This document shows, one piece after another, positions 23,187-34,193 of a DNA stretch of 64,000 nt. The notes under the pieces were generated by a model. It saw only the letters and a program-made list of their open reading frames with translations, made no database searches and was not told the origin of the DNA. A program made the translations under genes and the position numbers. The DNA is from Oxytricha trifallax (taxonomy: Eukaryota; Ciliophora; Spirotrichea; Sporadotrichida; Oxytrichidae), in assembly GCA_000711775.1 (NCBI GenBank), contig ARYC01000075.1, positions 62,001 to 126,000 of the forward strand, written 5' to 3'. The number at the start of each line of letters is the position of its first letter. The stretch's first letter is position 1.

Positions 23187-24592
23187 TCAATAATTTATTT
23201 CGATTGATTCTTCTACTGAGCAGACAATATTTCCATCTTAGAAAATCAACTCATTCCCTACCTCCTTTGAGTGATGAAATGAAAACATGGTCTTTGGTTC
23301 TCTATGAACATCTAAAAGATCTTGCTTTGACATATTTCTTTGATAAGAACTAAAGAAATCTTAATCACCGCTAAGCATGTCGTTGTTTTTGTTAGTTATT
23401 GCCGTGCTTTCTAGATTATTTTTACTCTTACCATCTGCATATAGATATTGGATTAAATGGAATTATTTATATAATGATTTTTATAGTTTGCATTATTTGT
23501 ATCAACTCTCTTTATCATGTTAAATATTGAAGTTAAGTTATTGCCTAGATCTAATACCTGAAATTCCACCATTTTAGGTATGGTAAATGCTTAAGAAAGG
23601 TTGTAAATTGATTTGATCTCTTGTAATTATTATTTATTAATGTTATTTATGATAATTTATCCTTTTCATCTTGTCTTTGGGGGCTAACTATTTTTTATAA
23701 CCACATCTTCTTTTAATTGTTAAAGAAAGTATATGATCCATTTTGATTGATTATTTATTCTTTAGTAAAAGTAGACAGAAGTAGTCCCAGTTGTAGATCA
23801 GCTTTCAATGCCAACCTTGTAATTTACTGAGGCAATCCACCAATAGAAGCCATTTCAGAAATGCATTTTCTTAGCTTATTTTTATTTTTATCTATGGACT
23901 GTATACTTTATTTAATTTATTTTTATTATTGAAATATGTCATCTTTATTCCCTGGCTGCTTGATAAAGCTTATATTTGATTTATCTAAACATGTTATTGT
24001 TGCTGTCTTTCGTTCATTTATGAAGTTGATGGTCTATAAGAATTCAAAACTATCTTCTGCTATTATTGATATATTGAACTCTAAGCCTAGGCTTTGTTTT
24101 TAATGCTGTTTTGTGCAGACATCACAGGGGATACTGTGGTTTATAAGACTGCCTGTTATTATATTTGGCGATTGTTGAACTGTGATTAAGATGGTGCTTA
24201 TGGATTTGCAAGTGAATCTTTTTTCCCACTAATTATCCTTGTGCTCAATCTTGAGTTTGACATCTTTGAATCAATTGATTTCTTTCTTCTTGATTAAAAT
24301 TTAATAAATATCATATCTATAGCTAGTTCCTGGTGTGATTCAATTTTTATTTACAATTTATTAATAAGCTATTAAATATTATTAAAAAGCAATATACATA
24401 TGCATATAAGGAATCGCGTTTTATGCTTGTGAGAATCAAGATTATAAATTATTTTTATGTGGACTTGGTGATTTTCAATATCTGGCTGTTTAAAATCTGC
24501 TTGAATTGCTTTTTTCTCGAAATGAATGCTTGAATTTCTTCATGTTTGCTGCTACTTGCTCCAAGCCACTTTTCATCCCACGAATCTCTTAT
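23187..24592 (-). CDS. Unknown large protein, three exon-like blocks
   Basis: Not recognised, but coding is strong. Block 1 (24592-24440): RDSWDEKWLGASSSKHEEIQ, charged. Block 2 (24290-23515): one frame of about 255 codons containing KLRKCISEMASIGGLPQQIT and ALKADLQLGLLLSTFTKEQI, with Trp as TGG four times. Block 3 (23440-23187): KQDLLDVHREPKTMFSFHHS to the TGA at 23187-23189. Gaps between blocks (about 24440-24290, 23515-23440) are AT-rich and may be IESs or introns. One in-frame TGA occurs at the very start of block 2. Possibly a cytoskeletal or regulatory protein. Confidence 0.55.
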
Positions 24593-24599
24593 AATTATT

Positions 24600-25585
24600 A
24601 TATGCTACTAAATATTTATAATTGTTTAATACGTTTTACTGAGTAGTTTTAGAGAGGATTGAGATGAAAAGTGAGCCAAATAACTCAAGTTAATAGAAAT
24701 CGTTTTTGTCTGAAAGTATTACGTATCTTCAATAGATTACTACCAATTATTATTTCATAATTCAATTATAACTAAATATCATCAGAGTTATAATTATGAG
24801 AGTTAGTTATTCAAATAAAACAAATATTTCTCAATTTAAATTTTATAAATCATTAAGTTAACATCTTTATTAAAATCAAAATAATTTATATAATGATTAC
24901 AATAGAAATTTTCTCAATAAACTTCTTAAATTAAATTATTATTTAAATTGATAAAATTCCTTAAAAAAATCTTTTACAGAAATATTACGAGACTTAGAGA
25001 GGACTCTTTAGGTGCTGCCACTTGAAAACTGATTATGCTGATGTTATTGCTTGCTTATATTATTGTTCAAAGCTAACTTTTCACAAATATTATATACTAA
25101 TTAAGTATATAGTATCTATTTTGTATATTTTGATAAGTTGTGTTGGGTTAAATAACTTGTCTTTTTTTAGCGACACTCGAATTAATTATACTTTCTTGCC
25201 AATCATCAATTGCTTTTTCTCTACTGAAAATGATTCTTGCATTTTTTTAAAACAAAATACTCCCTTATTTAAGATAATTACTATCACAAATATTCTTAAT
25301 AATCTATATAAATATTATTTTATTATATAAAACTAAGAAATATAAATATCTAATTATAATTTTGACATTAATCTGTACATTTAGTGTCTACTAACAATAT
25401 CTAAAATAAATATTAATGATTAAATGGAAGTACAGTAATAGATAATGAATTAATTAATGATTTCACTATCTTTTTTACGATAAATGATATTTCTATTTTT
25501 AAAAAGTCAACAATCTTAGCCATAGTTTTCATCATGAACAAGAATACAAATAGCTTTGTAATTTCATAGTTTTTTGAAAGTGAAT
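24600..25585. other. Gene-poor AT-rich stretch
   Basis: A 102-codon open frame at 25022-25330 (plus) is rich in Ile/Tyr/Phe/Asn, as expected from AT-rich noise; I do not accept it as a gene. No repeat was noticed. Confidence 0.4.
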
Positions 25586-25589
25586 GCTA

Positions 25590-26284
25590 TTACTTTTACT
25601 TTTTAGTAAACCATAAGATTATCTCAATATATATTTTTATTAAAATGATGGTATATCTGCCTAATTTCTCATTTCCGAAGTTATCGTATCTATCTATCGA
25701 AAGCGACCCTTCATCTTATTTTTACTATCTGCCTTCATCTAAGATTTCCTACATTCTCTTTCCATATCCATATCCCTCTAAGTACTTAAATCAACAATAT
25801 AAAAAGTAGTTAAGCACATTGTTCTGGAATTTAATAATGCGACACCGTTTTGTTTCAAAGCTAAGAGGAATTCTTCGAGGACTTCTGCAACAAAATGGCC
25901 TTCAGCCAAAATTCCTGAAGTAGTGATACCTCAAATCTACTTCTAAACTTCTCAGGGAAAGAATTTGGCTTTCCTAGGAAAAGCTCTTCCAATTAGTGAT
26001 AAGCTAGCTTCTTTAAAAAGTATAATGATAATAAAGAATGATAAAATGGAAATAATATGTTCTAAATTAATTGCTGTGTAGTAGCAGTGTCAAGCATACC
26101 TTGACTAGCGTCGGTATCTACGTTTTAACCAAGTTTCTTGAGCTCACCTACTAGACTAGTGCCACATCCTATATCGAAGATCTCGATGTAAAAGTAATTA
26201 AGATAAAGCACTAGTGATGTCTTTGTTGTCACCGTAGAATTTATTTACTAACTGTGCTGTGTGTTAATGATCATGATAGACATC
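25590..26284 (-). CDS. SAM-dependent methyltransferase domain gene, IES-interrupted
   Basis: Class I methyltransferase; it uses S-adenosylmethionine, substrate unknown. Read leftward: DVYHDHQHTAQLVNKFY (26284), then after a 31-bp IES the SAM-binding motif I FDIGCGTSLVGELKKLG (about 26178), VDTDASQGMLDTA, a probable 54-bp insert, EELFLGKPNSFPEKF (about 25990), SGILAEGHF (about 25925), EEFLLALKQNGVALLNSRTM (about 25880), a 14-bp insert, then FKYLEGYGYGKRM and LGRYT (about 25660). Its closest pattern is the methyltransferase-like proteins with LDIGCGTGLVGEELKKLG. One remaining one-base slip lies at about 25940 (GAGGTATC). The N-terminal 20-30 residues are missing: the sequence runs directly into a TBE-like ORF. 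Confidence 0.75.
25788..25801. other. Possible micro-IES, 14 bp (pointer AAA/TTT)
   Basis: Removing 14 bp between AAA repeats changes an out-of-frame junction into NSRTMCLTT-FKYLEGYG, as the family expects. It is too short for a normal intron and lacks GT...AG. Confidence 0.45.
26013..26066. other. Probable IES, 54 bp, in methyltransferase gene (pointer TTAA)
   Basis: TTAA at 26013-26016 and 26067-26070. The 54-bp insert is in frame and adds an AT-rich hydrophobic peptide foreign to the family; removal gives QQLKKLAYHQLEEL. Alternative pointers are possible. Confidence 0.45.
26189..26219. other. IES, 31 bp, in methyltransferase gene (pointer GATG/CATC)
   Basis: GATG at 26185-26188 and 26216-26219. 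Removing 31 bp joins NKDI to EIFDIGCGTS in frame, restoring motif I. Confidence 0.75.
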
Positions 26285-26569
26285 ATTTAAAAAATTTAAT
26301 CGATTCTTGAATAATTTCTTCAAGTAATCACCTTTAATTGTTGCAAGTATGCCAAAGAAATATTTCCTTTCAGGTTGTTTATATGACAACTGCTTCTTAG
26401 TAAGCAGGTGAAGTGAAATCTCTGGGTTATTCAAAGCATCATCATATAAGTTATTCACAAATACTTCTGGATAATTAGGAATCTCTGCAAACTTTACATC
26501 TTAAGTTTTCAATGCTTTCTTTTCTTCGCAGTACATTGCTCTTAGAAATGAAATTTTAGTGCCTTCCAT
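26285..26569 (-). pseudogene. TBE-like 22-kDa-type ORF (copy 2), fused to methyltransferase
   Basis: ATG at 26569. FAEIPNYPEVFVNNLYDDAL and KYFFGILATIKGDYLKKLF align with the 22-kDa-type ORF of copy 1 (INIPNYQEL; KGFFFGVLGTL). After KNRLNF the frame runs without a break into the methyltransferase sequence, so the C-terminal half of the element ORF has been lost or replaced. Confidence 0.65.
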
Positions 26570-27291
26570 CGTTGACAGTAACAAACCAATTACAAATAAT
26601 AAAGATTACTTACTATGAGTGCATTACTTTCCTGCACCAGGTAGCGATGCAAATCCCCTTGCTTTTAAATCTTAAAATAAATTCTTGTGCTTGCACTCTT
26701 TTCATTGCATCATTCATTGACTGCATCTTGTTTACAAATCTAATAAATGATTTTCAAATTTAAGTTTATTGATTTCATTATACCATTATAAAACATACTA
26801 TTAGATATGGGAATCCCATAGGAGGTTAACATCCAAGAAAGATATGGAGAAGCTTTTGAGAACTGGTTTCAAACTTGAGAGATTGATATCTATTTCTACT
26901 GTTATAGTTCCATATTTTTAAATTTAAATTGGTACTTACTTAGTTAGGATGATTTTTTTAAAGCTAATACTTAATTAGGAGCACCCTAGTTATAATTATA
27001 AAATCACAAAATACCTCCTAAAGGAGTACGTACTTAATTAGGTGAATTTCCTAAATAGGTACGTCCAGTAATCAAATTATTATTGATAGTAAAAAATTGG
27101 TTATATATTCACCCATATTAAGAGCTGTTTTGTCTCTTAGTGATCATTTTACTTCGTCAATGCTCTAAATCTAGCTTTTGCAAAGCTCTATTGACCCTCT
27201 GAGTTATAGAGACTGTTTTATAATTTTAAATTCAAATTTATATTTGAGATCTGGCATTTTAAGAAAAACAACAGCACTTCCATCAAACTAA

Positions 27292-28601
27292 ATGAGACTT
27301 ACCTTTGGCGTCAATAAAAAGTATGATAGCTGTGAGATGAACTCTCATAAGGAACTACCAGAGCTATCACTTGAGGTCTCTGTTATTAAAATAGAAATTA
27401 ATAATAGAAAATAAATGGCAAAAAAGTGTGTGGGAGACAGAGAGGAGGAGAAAGGTATTAATGAAATTCCTATACAAACTGAAAAAATAGAAGTATATTT
27501 TGTGAGCTGTGTGAGAGAGACTTAGCTCATAAATCAAGCTGGTACAGATATATGGAAGAGCAAAGAGAAACCAATCAAACTCTATACTTAAATCACGATA
27601 AAATCGACGGAAAATATGATTTTTTCGAGTGTCATAAGCAGTATGCTCATACAACAGATTTAAGGAAGCACCTTATAAAAGATCACAAGAAAGATATAGA
27701 AGTTTAAGTTTAAGACACTCAACTAAAGTTGCTCAACAAAAGATAAGCAAGAGAATCTTCGAAAGTGGTAGAGCTCGAACAAGCTAGTGAATCAGAAAAT
27801 GTGAGGAATCAAGCAATTACTAGCTAGCACCTGAAATCACAAAAATTATGATTAAAATTTAAAATAAAAAGTTTTCTCTTGCATAATTTTACCTAGAAAC
27901 TTCACTATAAAGCGACTACCTTATATTTGAAGACTCCTTTGATAAGAAAGTTATCAATGATCATCAGTATGCATACAAGATGCATATCTTCAACTATCTC
28001 CTAAGTGATGTCAAATATTAATTGGAGTTTACAAAATGAGAATCAAGTACTCACTCAGGCTAAGTATATATAGTGCAAATAGCCAAAGATCATGAAGCTT
28101 TGAGATGACCACTATTTGAAATAACCCTCAGATATTTCATAACTGATCAAAGGAATCATTAGTAGTTTACAATAATAGCAACCTAGACTATGCAGGGTTT
28201 CAAGGTGCTTCATAAGTTAGATTTTGTTCACAGGGATCTCAAGCCTGAGAATATAATGTTAAACTTTTCACCTGTAAGAGTACTTATAATTGAATTCTAC
28301 AGAGCTTTAAAAGTGGAAGTATCCAGACTTTGGAAGTGTTATGGGAACTCACGGCTATTATTCAGAAAGAGAAGACTGCAGAGATGGAGACTTTCTATGG
28401 GATGTGTAGGCTATGGCATCAATAATAATAAAGTGCGATATGCCCCGCAACGATTACTACTTTACAACGTGAAAATGGACAGAAAACAAAGAACAAAGCA
28501 ATTTATTGACAAAATGAGAGTCTCTCAATCAATTCAGGCATATCAATAGAGCAGATAGAGTTTTGGTTAAGTAAGATAGACTTTAGAAATCTCAATCATG
28601 A
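27292..28601 (+). pseudogene. TBE-like zinc-finger/protein-kinase ORF (copy 2)
   Basis: ATG at 27292. After a one-base slip in a T run near 27500 the zinc-finger block reads FCELCERDLAHKSSWYRYME and ECHKQYAHTTDLRKHLIKDH (C2H2 spacing, to about 27690). A TGA ends this part at about 27850. From 27900 a kinase-like frame holds YIVQIAKDHE, then VLHKLDFVHRDLKPENIML (28205-28262), the canonical catalytic loop with its Asp and Asn. A frame change follows to MGTHGYYSERE (activation-segment end) and GDFLWDVQAMASI. Four in-frame TGA codons lie in otherwise good kinase sequence. Confidence 0.75.
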
Positions 28602-28689
28602 TCCAAATCCGCACTTTTGAGTAATTAAATTAAATACATTTACTATAAATTTTACATTAAAACTTATTAGTAACCCAACCCCTTAAAAA

Positions 28690-29340
28690 TTCGCTACAAA
28701 TCGAAGCGCTTATAAACCTCATTAAGGGCTTTAAGGGTCATGAATATGAGTGTAATTATCCTTGTGCTACTTGTCCTTCAGCAGATAAGAGTAAAAGCTT
28801 ATCTTGTTTTACAAATACTTTTTCAATTATTCGAATGATTTAATTTTCGAAATGTTTTTCATTCATTTCATTGATGAAAATGTAGCTGGTGAGATATAAA
28901 ACTATATGTCTGGTACTTCTTATTCAGCTTAATGCCCAGATGGAACTTAATCTGACAGCCAAATGTTTTGTAAGACATATCCCTCAGAATGCAAACTTGC
29001 TCTTATCCAACAACAAATTGTACTTCCTGTGATACAACAACTATCTACGCCTGAACTATTTCCAATTATTAAATACATTTCATATTTAAAGCATAATTGA
29101 TACTATATAGCATTTCTTAGTTTATTTGCTTGAGAGATGGTCAACACATCTTGCCCTAATGGTATGTGCTGATAAATATAGTTGCGAGTTTTGCACTCTT
29201 GACCAATTTTGGAAATTTCATTGTGACGCCTATTTCTAAAACAGCCAGCACTTAAAACAATACTGTTTCATTCAATTCACTACTGACTACTGGAAATTTA
29301 TACAAATTGAGCTAATATATTAATATTAAAAAATTTAACG
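28690..29340 (+). CDS. Cys-rich surface-protein fragment
   Basis: Pieces such as CNYPCATCPSADKSKSLSCF (about 28750), QCPDGTQSDSQMFCK (about 28930) and CEFCTLDQFWKFHCD (about 29190) have the paired-Cys spacing of furin-like/growth-factor-receptor repeats that ciliate surface proteins contain. Several frame changes separate them. It is probably secreted or membrane-anchored outside the cell. Together with the pieces to 33.8 kb it may form one very large gene. Confidence 0.5.
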
Positions 29341-30119
29341 GGCATATAATAAAATGCAATTATTACCTTCAATATTCTAATCCTAGCTTCATTTATAAAA
29401 TATTACATAGTTAAATTATCTAATTATACTCCATCAACTACTTCTTCATTTTGTATATCATTTACAACAGGAATTAGCATTTAGTCTTGTGTGAAATGGC
29501 TAACTTATTAATAGTCAAGATTAAAGTTACTGTTGAAAAACTTACTTTTTTTACTATCAAAATTATATAAAGTTAATAAATAATCTAATTATTATTATTA
29601 AAATAGAATTGGAATTTTCAACAACCCTTCATCATGTGATGTTAATGGAATTATATTAAATTAATATAATCATTTAAACTCATAATCTTATTAATAATTT
29701 AATATATCTCAGTTAGGACGGTAAACAGACTGGGTGACTCAGTGGCTGAATACTCAAACGCAACCCTCACTGATTTAGTTCTAGTAAAGATTACAAAAGT
29801 TTCATTGACTACCTCTTCACCTAAACCACAACTTGTATCACTCTTTCAGTATCCTTTAATGTGGTTACTACATTGATAATTAGTAGGTATATTTAGTTAC
29901 AATTACCTTTTTAAAATTCAGCTTCAGGCTCACCACAACATTTCATTTAGACTCCTAACCCATAGTTGTAATGGATCTTCACATTTGATGTCATAATTTA
30001 ATAATTCGCATTTTTATAAAATTGCACTCTGGACATTTATACTTTATTATACTCTATTTTAAAAATCTATAAGCTGAAAGAACACAATAGACAGTCAGAG
30101 AAAGCTTAGAGCAAGAACA
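29341..30119. other. AT-rich stretch, no supported gene
   Basis: No motif or clear periodicity was seen, although a minus-strand frame near 29720-29960 is Thr/Ser rich. Confidence 0.35.
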
Positions 30120-30122
30120 ACA

Positions 30123-32450
30123 ATGGATGCGCCGAGTGTTTCAAGTGGTACTGGCGTTAATTTTACAGTAAGTGATTATAAATCCGTAATCAAATACCCA
30201 AATAAATTTTAATAATTCAGAAATTTAACAGTATTTATTAGAAGTGGACTTCAAGTCAATACATATGATACAAATGGATACTAAATCGATTAAAGTGATA
30301 CTCTAACGCTAATCATTTCATATTAGCCAAATAATCATATAAAAGATTATTTATTTAAAGTATTACCAAAATCTTTATATAAGAATTGCATAAGTGCAGA
30401 TTGGGCAGATCTTAGTTAACCATTAATAAACAGAGCAGACAAAATAAGTGAAGTAAGTCAGTACTCTAATTAATATGTTAATAAAGATCAAGAGTAGGGT
30501 TTACTTTATTTAAATATTGAATATGCCATTTGAACTGGTCATACAACAGTGAGTGGAGACGCTTTATTTGGTAGTTTGATTGCTTACACAACAATAAATG
30601 TGGCATATAATTACTTGGAAGTTGATGGTTGTTCAACATACTTTCATATTTAAAAAAATTGAATTACTCAATCTTAATAATAGTTTGCTTAATTTAATTC
30701 ATTAACTTTGATGGAAGTTTGTCAGAAATAGTTAATTTGGATTTTGTACTAAACAAAGTTTGGGTTGCAGATATTTAAACATTTACTTATGAACTATATG
30801 ATTTGGTAGGGATAACTTATTACAAAATAGCAAGAACATTCTAAGGATTATATTTTTATGCAATTATTATTTTTACTCTCTTTCATTATTTATACATTTT
30901 TAATTTAATGTACCAATTTCTTCATTTTCTCTTGGTAACATAGATTCTTTCGCTATTGAATCTGTGGACTCTTAAGTTGTTTAGGTCTATCTAGATATTA
31001 ATTCACTTTTTAACTTAAAATTTTTGTTCCAACTAACTCTGTTCATATTCTCTTCCCATTATCAATAACCCTTGTTAATCAAGCTTCATGTACTTTAAGT
31101 AGTGTTTTCGGGTCAATGAATTTGAATGGGTTTACAGTTTGCCAAGTCTAAACTAATCTTATAACAATTAAAAATCCAGTTGAAACGGGATCTTTTACTA
31201 AAAATGGTTTAAATCTTTCATTTATTTTTAGTGTGAAAGGTATTCTCTTTATTAAAACCATTAAAATAAACAATAAAAAAACTTAAAATTATTATCCTTA
31301 ACAGTGTAAGACGCAAGGTCGTTGCAAGTTTCTACATTTGGTATATCATGGAGCAACAATTATTCAATAGATGGCCAGTGTTTAGCAAGGGTGAAAAAAC
31401 CTACACTCTCACTTTTAATTGCACAGGTCCTTACTGTTTCATGTTTTATAACTGGAATTACTTCATTTACTTAAACTTATCAGTTGATTCTTAATAAGAC
31501 TATCCCAGTTGATGGTAAAAGCAAATCATCTTACCTAATTCAATTATAAGCCCCTCCAACTGGTATGATAAGTTCTACTGGATGTAAAGTGAATATTTTA
31601 TGTAAAAAGTAAGATGCTTGTTAGTTTGGACTACGACTCCAGCTATTACTTTGTCAATAATTAATGCTTTTCTTCAGCCTATACCTACTTGTTAACACCA
31701 TTTACTGTGATATTTGAAGGTTTTTAGAACCCCAACACGACAGCTACTACTAATTAATTTAATATTACGACTGCTGAATCTGATGAAATTGCAAGGAAAG
31801 CATTTCAACAGGTGTGAAAACAGCCATGACTTCAAATTCCAACATTGTTCTGTTTAAAGTTACTCTCTAAAGCTTCATTAACAGTCAAGTTTCCGATTAT
31901 CAAATCTTCGTTCAGTCTAGCATTGCTATGTAAATTGGAGATTTATTTAGTTTACTATTCGATCAACTCCTGATTTCACTATCTACTCACCAAGCTGCAC
32001 TGGATAAATCTCTTACGATTTCGGCTTATTGCACTTCTACTAGTAGTGCAAGTTATGTATTTTATCAATACAATGTGACAAAAACCTATTACAAAATAAT
32101 GGGTATTATTGAATTACATTCAGTTCAAGCCCTCTAGTTGCTAATAATAATTTTTTATTCTTAGTAAAATCAGTCACAAATCCTTCAAGTACCACCAAAA
32201 CAACAGTACTTTTACAAATATAATTGGGTTAGAAATTCAACATCTATTATTACAAGGAGCTTAACATAAGCAAACACTAATAATGGAGCTAGCCTTCTTA
32301 TACAATAGCTTATACTAATTTGAATTTACTCTCTTCAGGTAGCTCTTTATTATAGTTAAATTGGGAGTAAATTTTCAATTAATAGAAATCAGTTAATTTA
32401 TTAACATATCCCTCTGCAATATTACCTTAAATCCATTAAACTTAATGCTC
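30123..32450 (+). CDS. Ser/Thr/Asn-rich extracellular protein, multi-piece
   Basis: Not assigned to a family. The ATG at 30123 starts MDAPSVSSGTGVNFT. Further coding blocks: YAI then TGHTTVSGDALFGSLIAY (about 30540), ITLVNQASCTLSSVFGSMNL (about 31065), GEKTYTLTFNCTGPYCFMFY (about 31395), YLLTPFTVIFEGFQNPNTTA (about 31690) and KTAMTSNSNIVLFKVTLQSF (about 31825). The composition and scattered Cys fit a secreted adhesin-like protein. AT-rich interruptions between blocks are probably IESs or introns. Confidence 0.45.
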
Positions 32451-33170
32451 AATTCAGTCAAGTTAAAACACTTTAACAATTACTTAAATACAAATCAGTT
32501 AAAATTGATATTTTGATTTCCTTTTCCAAACCTCTTATATTTAATTTTTAAATTAAAATAAACACAACATAAGACACAAATAATTATAAAAATTGATTTA
32601 TCCCTTTACTCTAAAATATTGTTTGATATACTGATAAAACTAGTTTTATGAAAAAATCATTAGTTCTTCTTATTTTGTTTTTTATTTTAATAATCTTTTA
32701 ACTTACTAAAAAACTTCTAATTGATTACAATTAATTATTAATACAGATAATAAAATCTTTGAGTAATATTAGGAATTTTTTTTCACACTTATGCTTTTGT
32801 TAATTCTATATAGAAATATAATTATCTACTAAGTATAAAAAGTGATTCATGATTTGCTACATTAAATATCTTTTATCCACAAATATACAATTAGAGTGCT
32901 TAGAATATGTTTCTAAAATTCTATTTTTATATAATATACTAATAAAAAATTTAAAATATTAAATACGTGAGGTTAATTAGAAATTTTAAGAGTTAAACAG
33001 GAATCTTTGTATTATTTTAATAAGAGTAGTAAACTGAATAGAAGTTATATATATATATTGTTGTTTATATTAAACTTAAAAGATTATGTAATCAATATTT
33101 TTTACGATATACAATATTGTAAAAACTTAATCAAAATTAATATATACATGCGCTGCTAAATTTTGATAAA

Positions 33171-33188
33171 TTAGCAACGCGTTGCTAA
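33171..33188. repeat. Perfect 18-bp palindrome
   Basis: TTAGCAACGCGTTGCTAA is its own reverse complement. Just upstream (33150-33170) an imperfect arm (GCTGCTAAATTT...AAATTAGC) can pair with its left half, so alternative stems are possible. Confidence 0.8.
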
Positions 33189-33279
33189 GTTCACCTAACT
33201 AAGTAAAGGACACGGAATATTTTTATAATTTTAATATTTAAAATTGCATATTTTCTAATCAAAAAATAAAAGAGAGAAT

Positions 33280-33812
33280 GTCATCTTGCACAATAAATAC
33301 TTCAACCAGAAATGAAATTAGTGATACATTTTCAGCTAATATAGCAGCAGTAAGTCAAGTTAGGATAAACATAGGATAAATAACTAACCCTTCAGATTAA
33401 TCAAAGACAAATTCTTTCACTATAGTTTTTTACAAACAATAGTTAAATCTACTAAATATATTTAATAGCTGATAGCTTGATTCCAAGTTTTGCCAGTACA
33501 TTACCTTGAAAAAATTGCTCTACTAGCAGAAAGTCTCATAATACATCTTGCTTCAATATTTGATCCCTTTAATATCTAAGTAATAATACTTGCATAAGTA
33601 CTTGTCCTTCAGGAACTTACGCAGATTAAAAAAAAATCTGTAAAGCATGTTCAAGAAAATATAAAACATGTAACAGTACTGCATGTTTAAGTTGAAATGC
33701 AGCTAGATATTTACCAAAATTATATAAGTGCGATTGTGTAGCCACTTGCCCAGAGGGTTTCTAGAACACTTCAAACATTTTCAAGTTCATTGAAAACCTA
33801 CCATTAAAGTAA
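33280..33812 (+). CDS. Cys-rich (furin-like) surface-protein piece
   Basis: MSSCTINTSTRNEISDTFSA begins at 33279. Further on, CISTCPSGTYADQKKICKAC (about 33590) and YKTCNSTACLS then CDCVATCPEGFQNTSN (about 33730) show typical Cys-rich repeat spacing. A TGA sits after ACLS, where such repeats usually have Cys. Probably part of the same surface-protein region as 28.7-32.5 kb. Confidence 0.55.
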
Positions 33813-34193
33813 TAAAATAAAATGGAAAAGAATCTTTGTTATTCTTGGTTTTGACTTGTATGTTTTTCAAACAGCCGAAGTGTAAAGAAACCAAAAAAAC
33901 TTGAGTAGTTCCTTTAGGGTATATGAGTGTCAATTCCAATTATATAATTTAATAATAGATCTCAGTAAAAAAAAAGCATTCAATACTATCATATCATTTA
34001 ATCATAAATTTAAATCCCAATAATATTTTTTTAATAAAAAATAAATGACCTATAGTTTTTGGAGTTTGAATTGGATTAAATTTATAAAACTAGAATTTAG
34101 ATTTATAATAGAAAACTAAAATTATTAAAGTAATTTAATTGAATTATTAATAAGTAAATAAAGTTTGATGAAATGATTAACAAAGTTAGACCA

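Larger units (their letters stand above)
26285..28601 (+). mobile_element. TBE-like transposon fragment, copy 2
   Basis: Contains a 22-kDa-type ORF (minus) and the zinc-finger/kinase ORF (plus) in the same relative order as copy 1. No transposase is seen; to the left is the methyltransferase gene. The region 26780-27290 between the two ORFs holds several short inverted words, including CTCCTAAAGGAG at about 27013 and repeated TACTTAATTAG, but no gene. Confidence 0.7.

Noticed and set aside
25022-25330. A 102-codon plus-strand open frame rich in Ile, Tyr, Phe and Asn
   Set aside because: Composition matches AT-rich noise; with one stop codon such frames are expected by chance.
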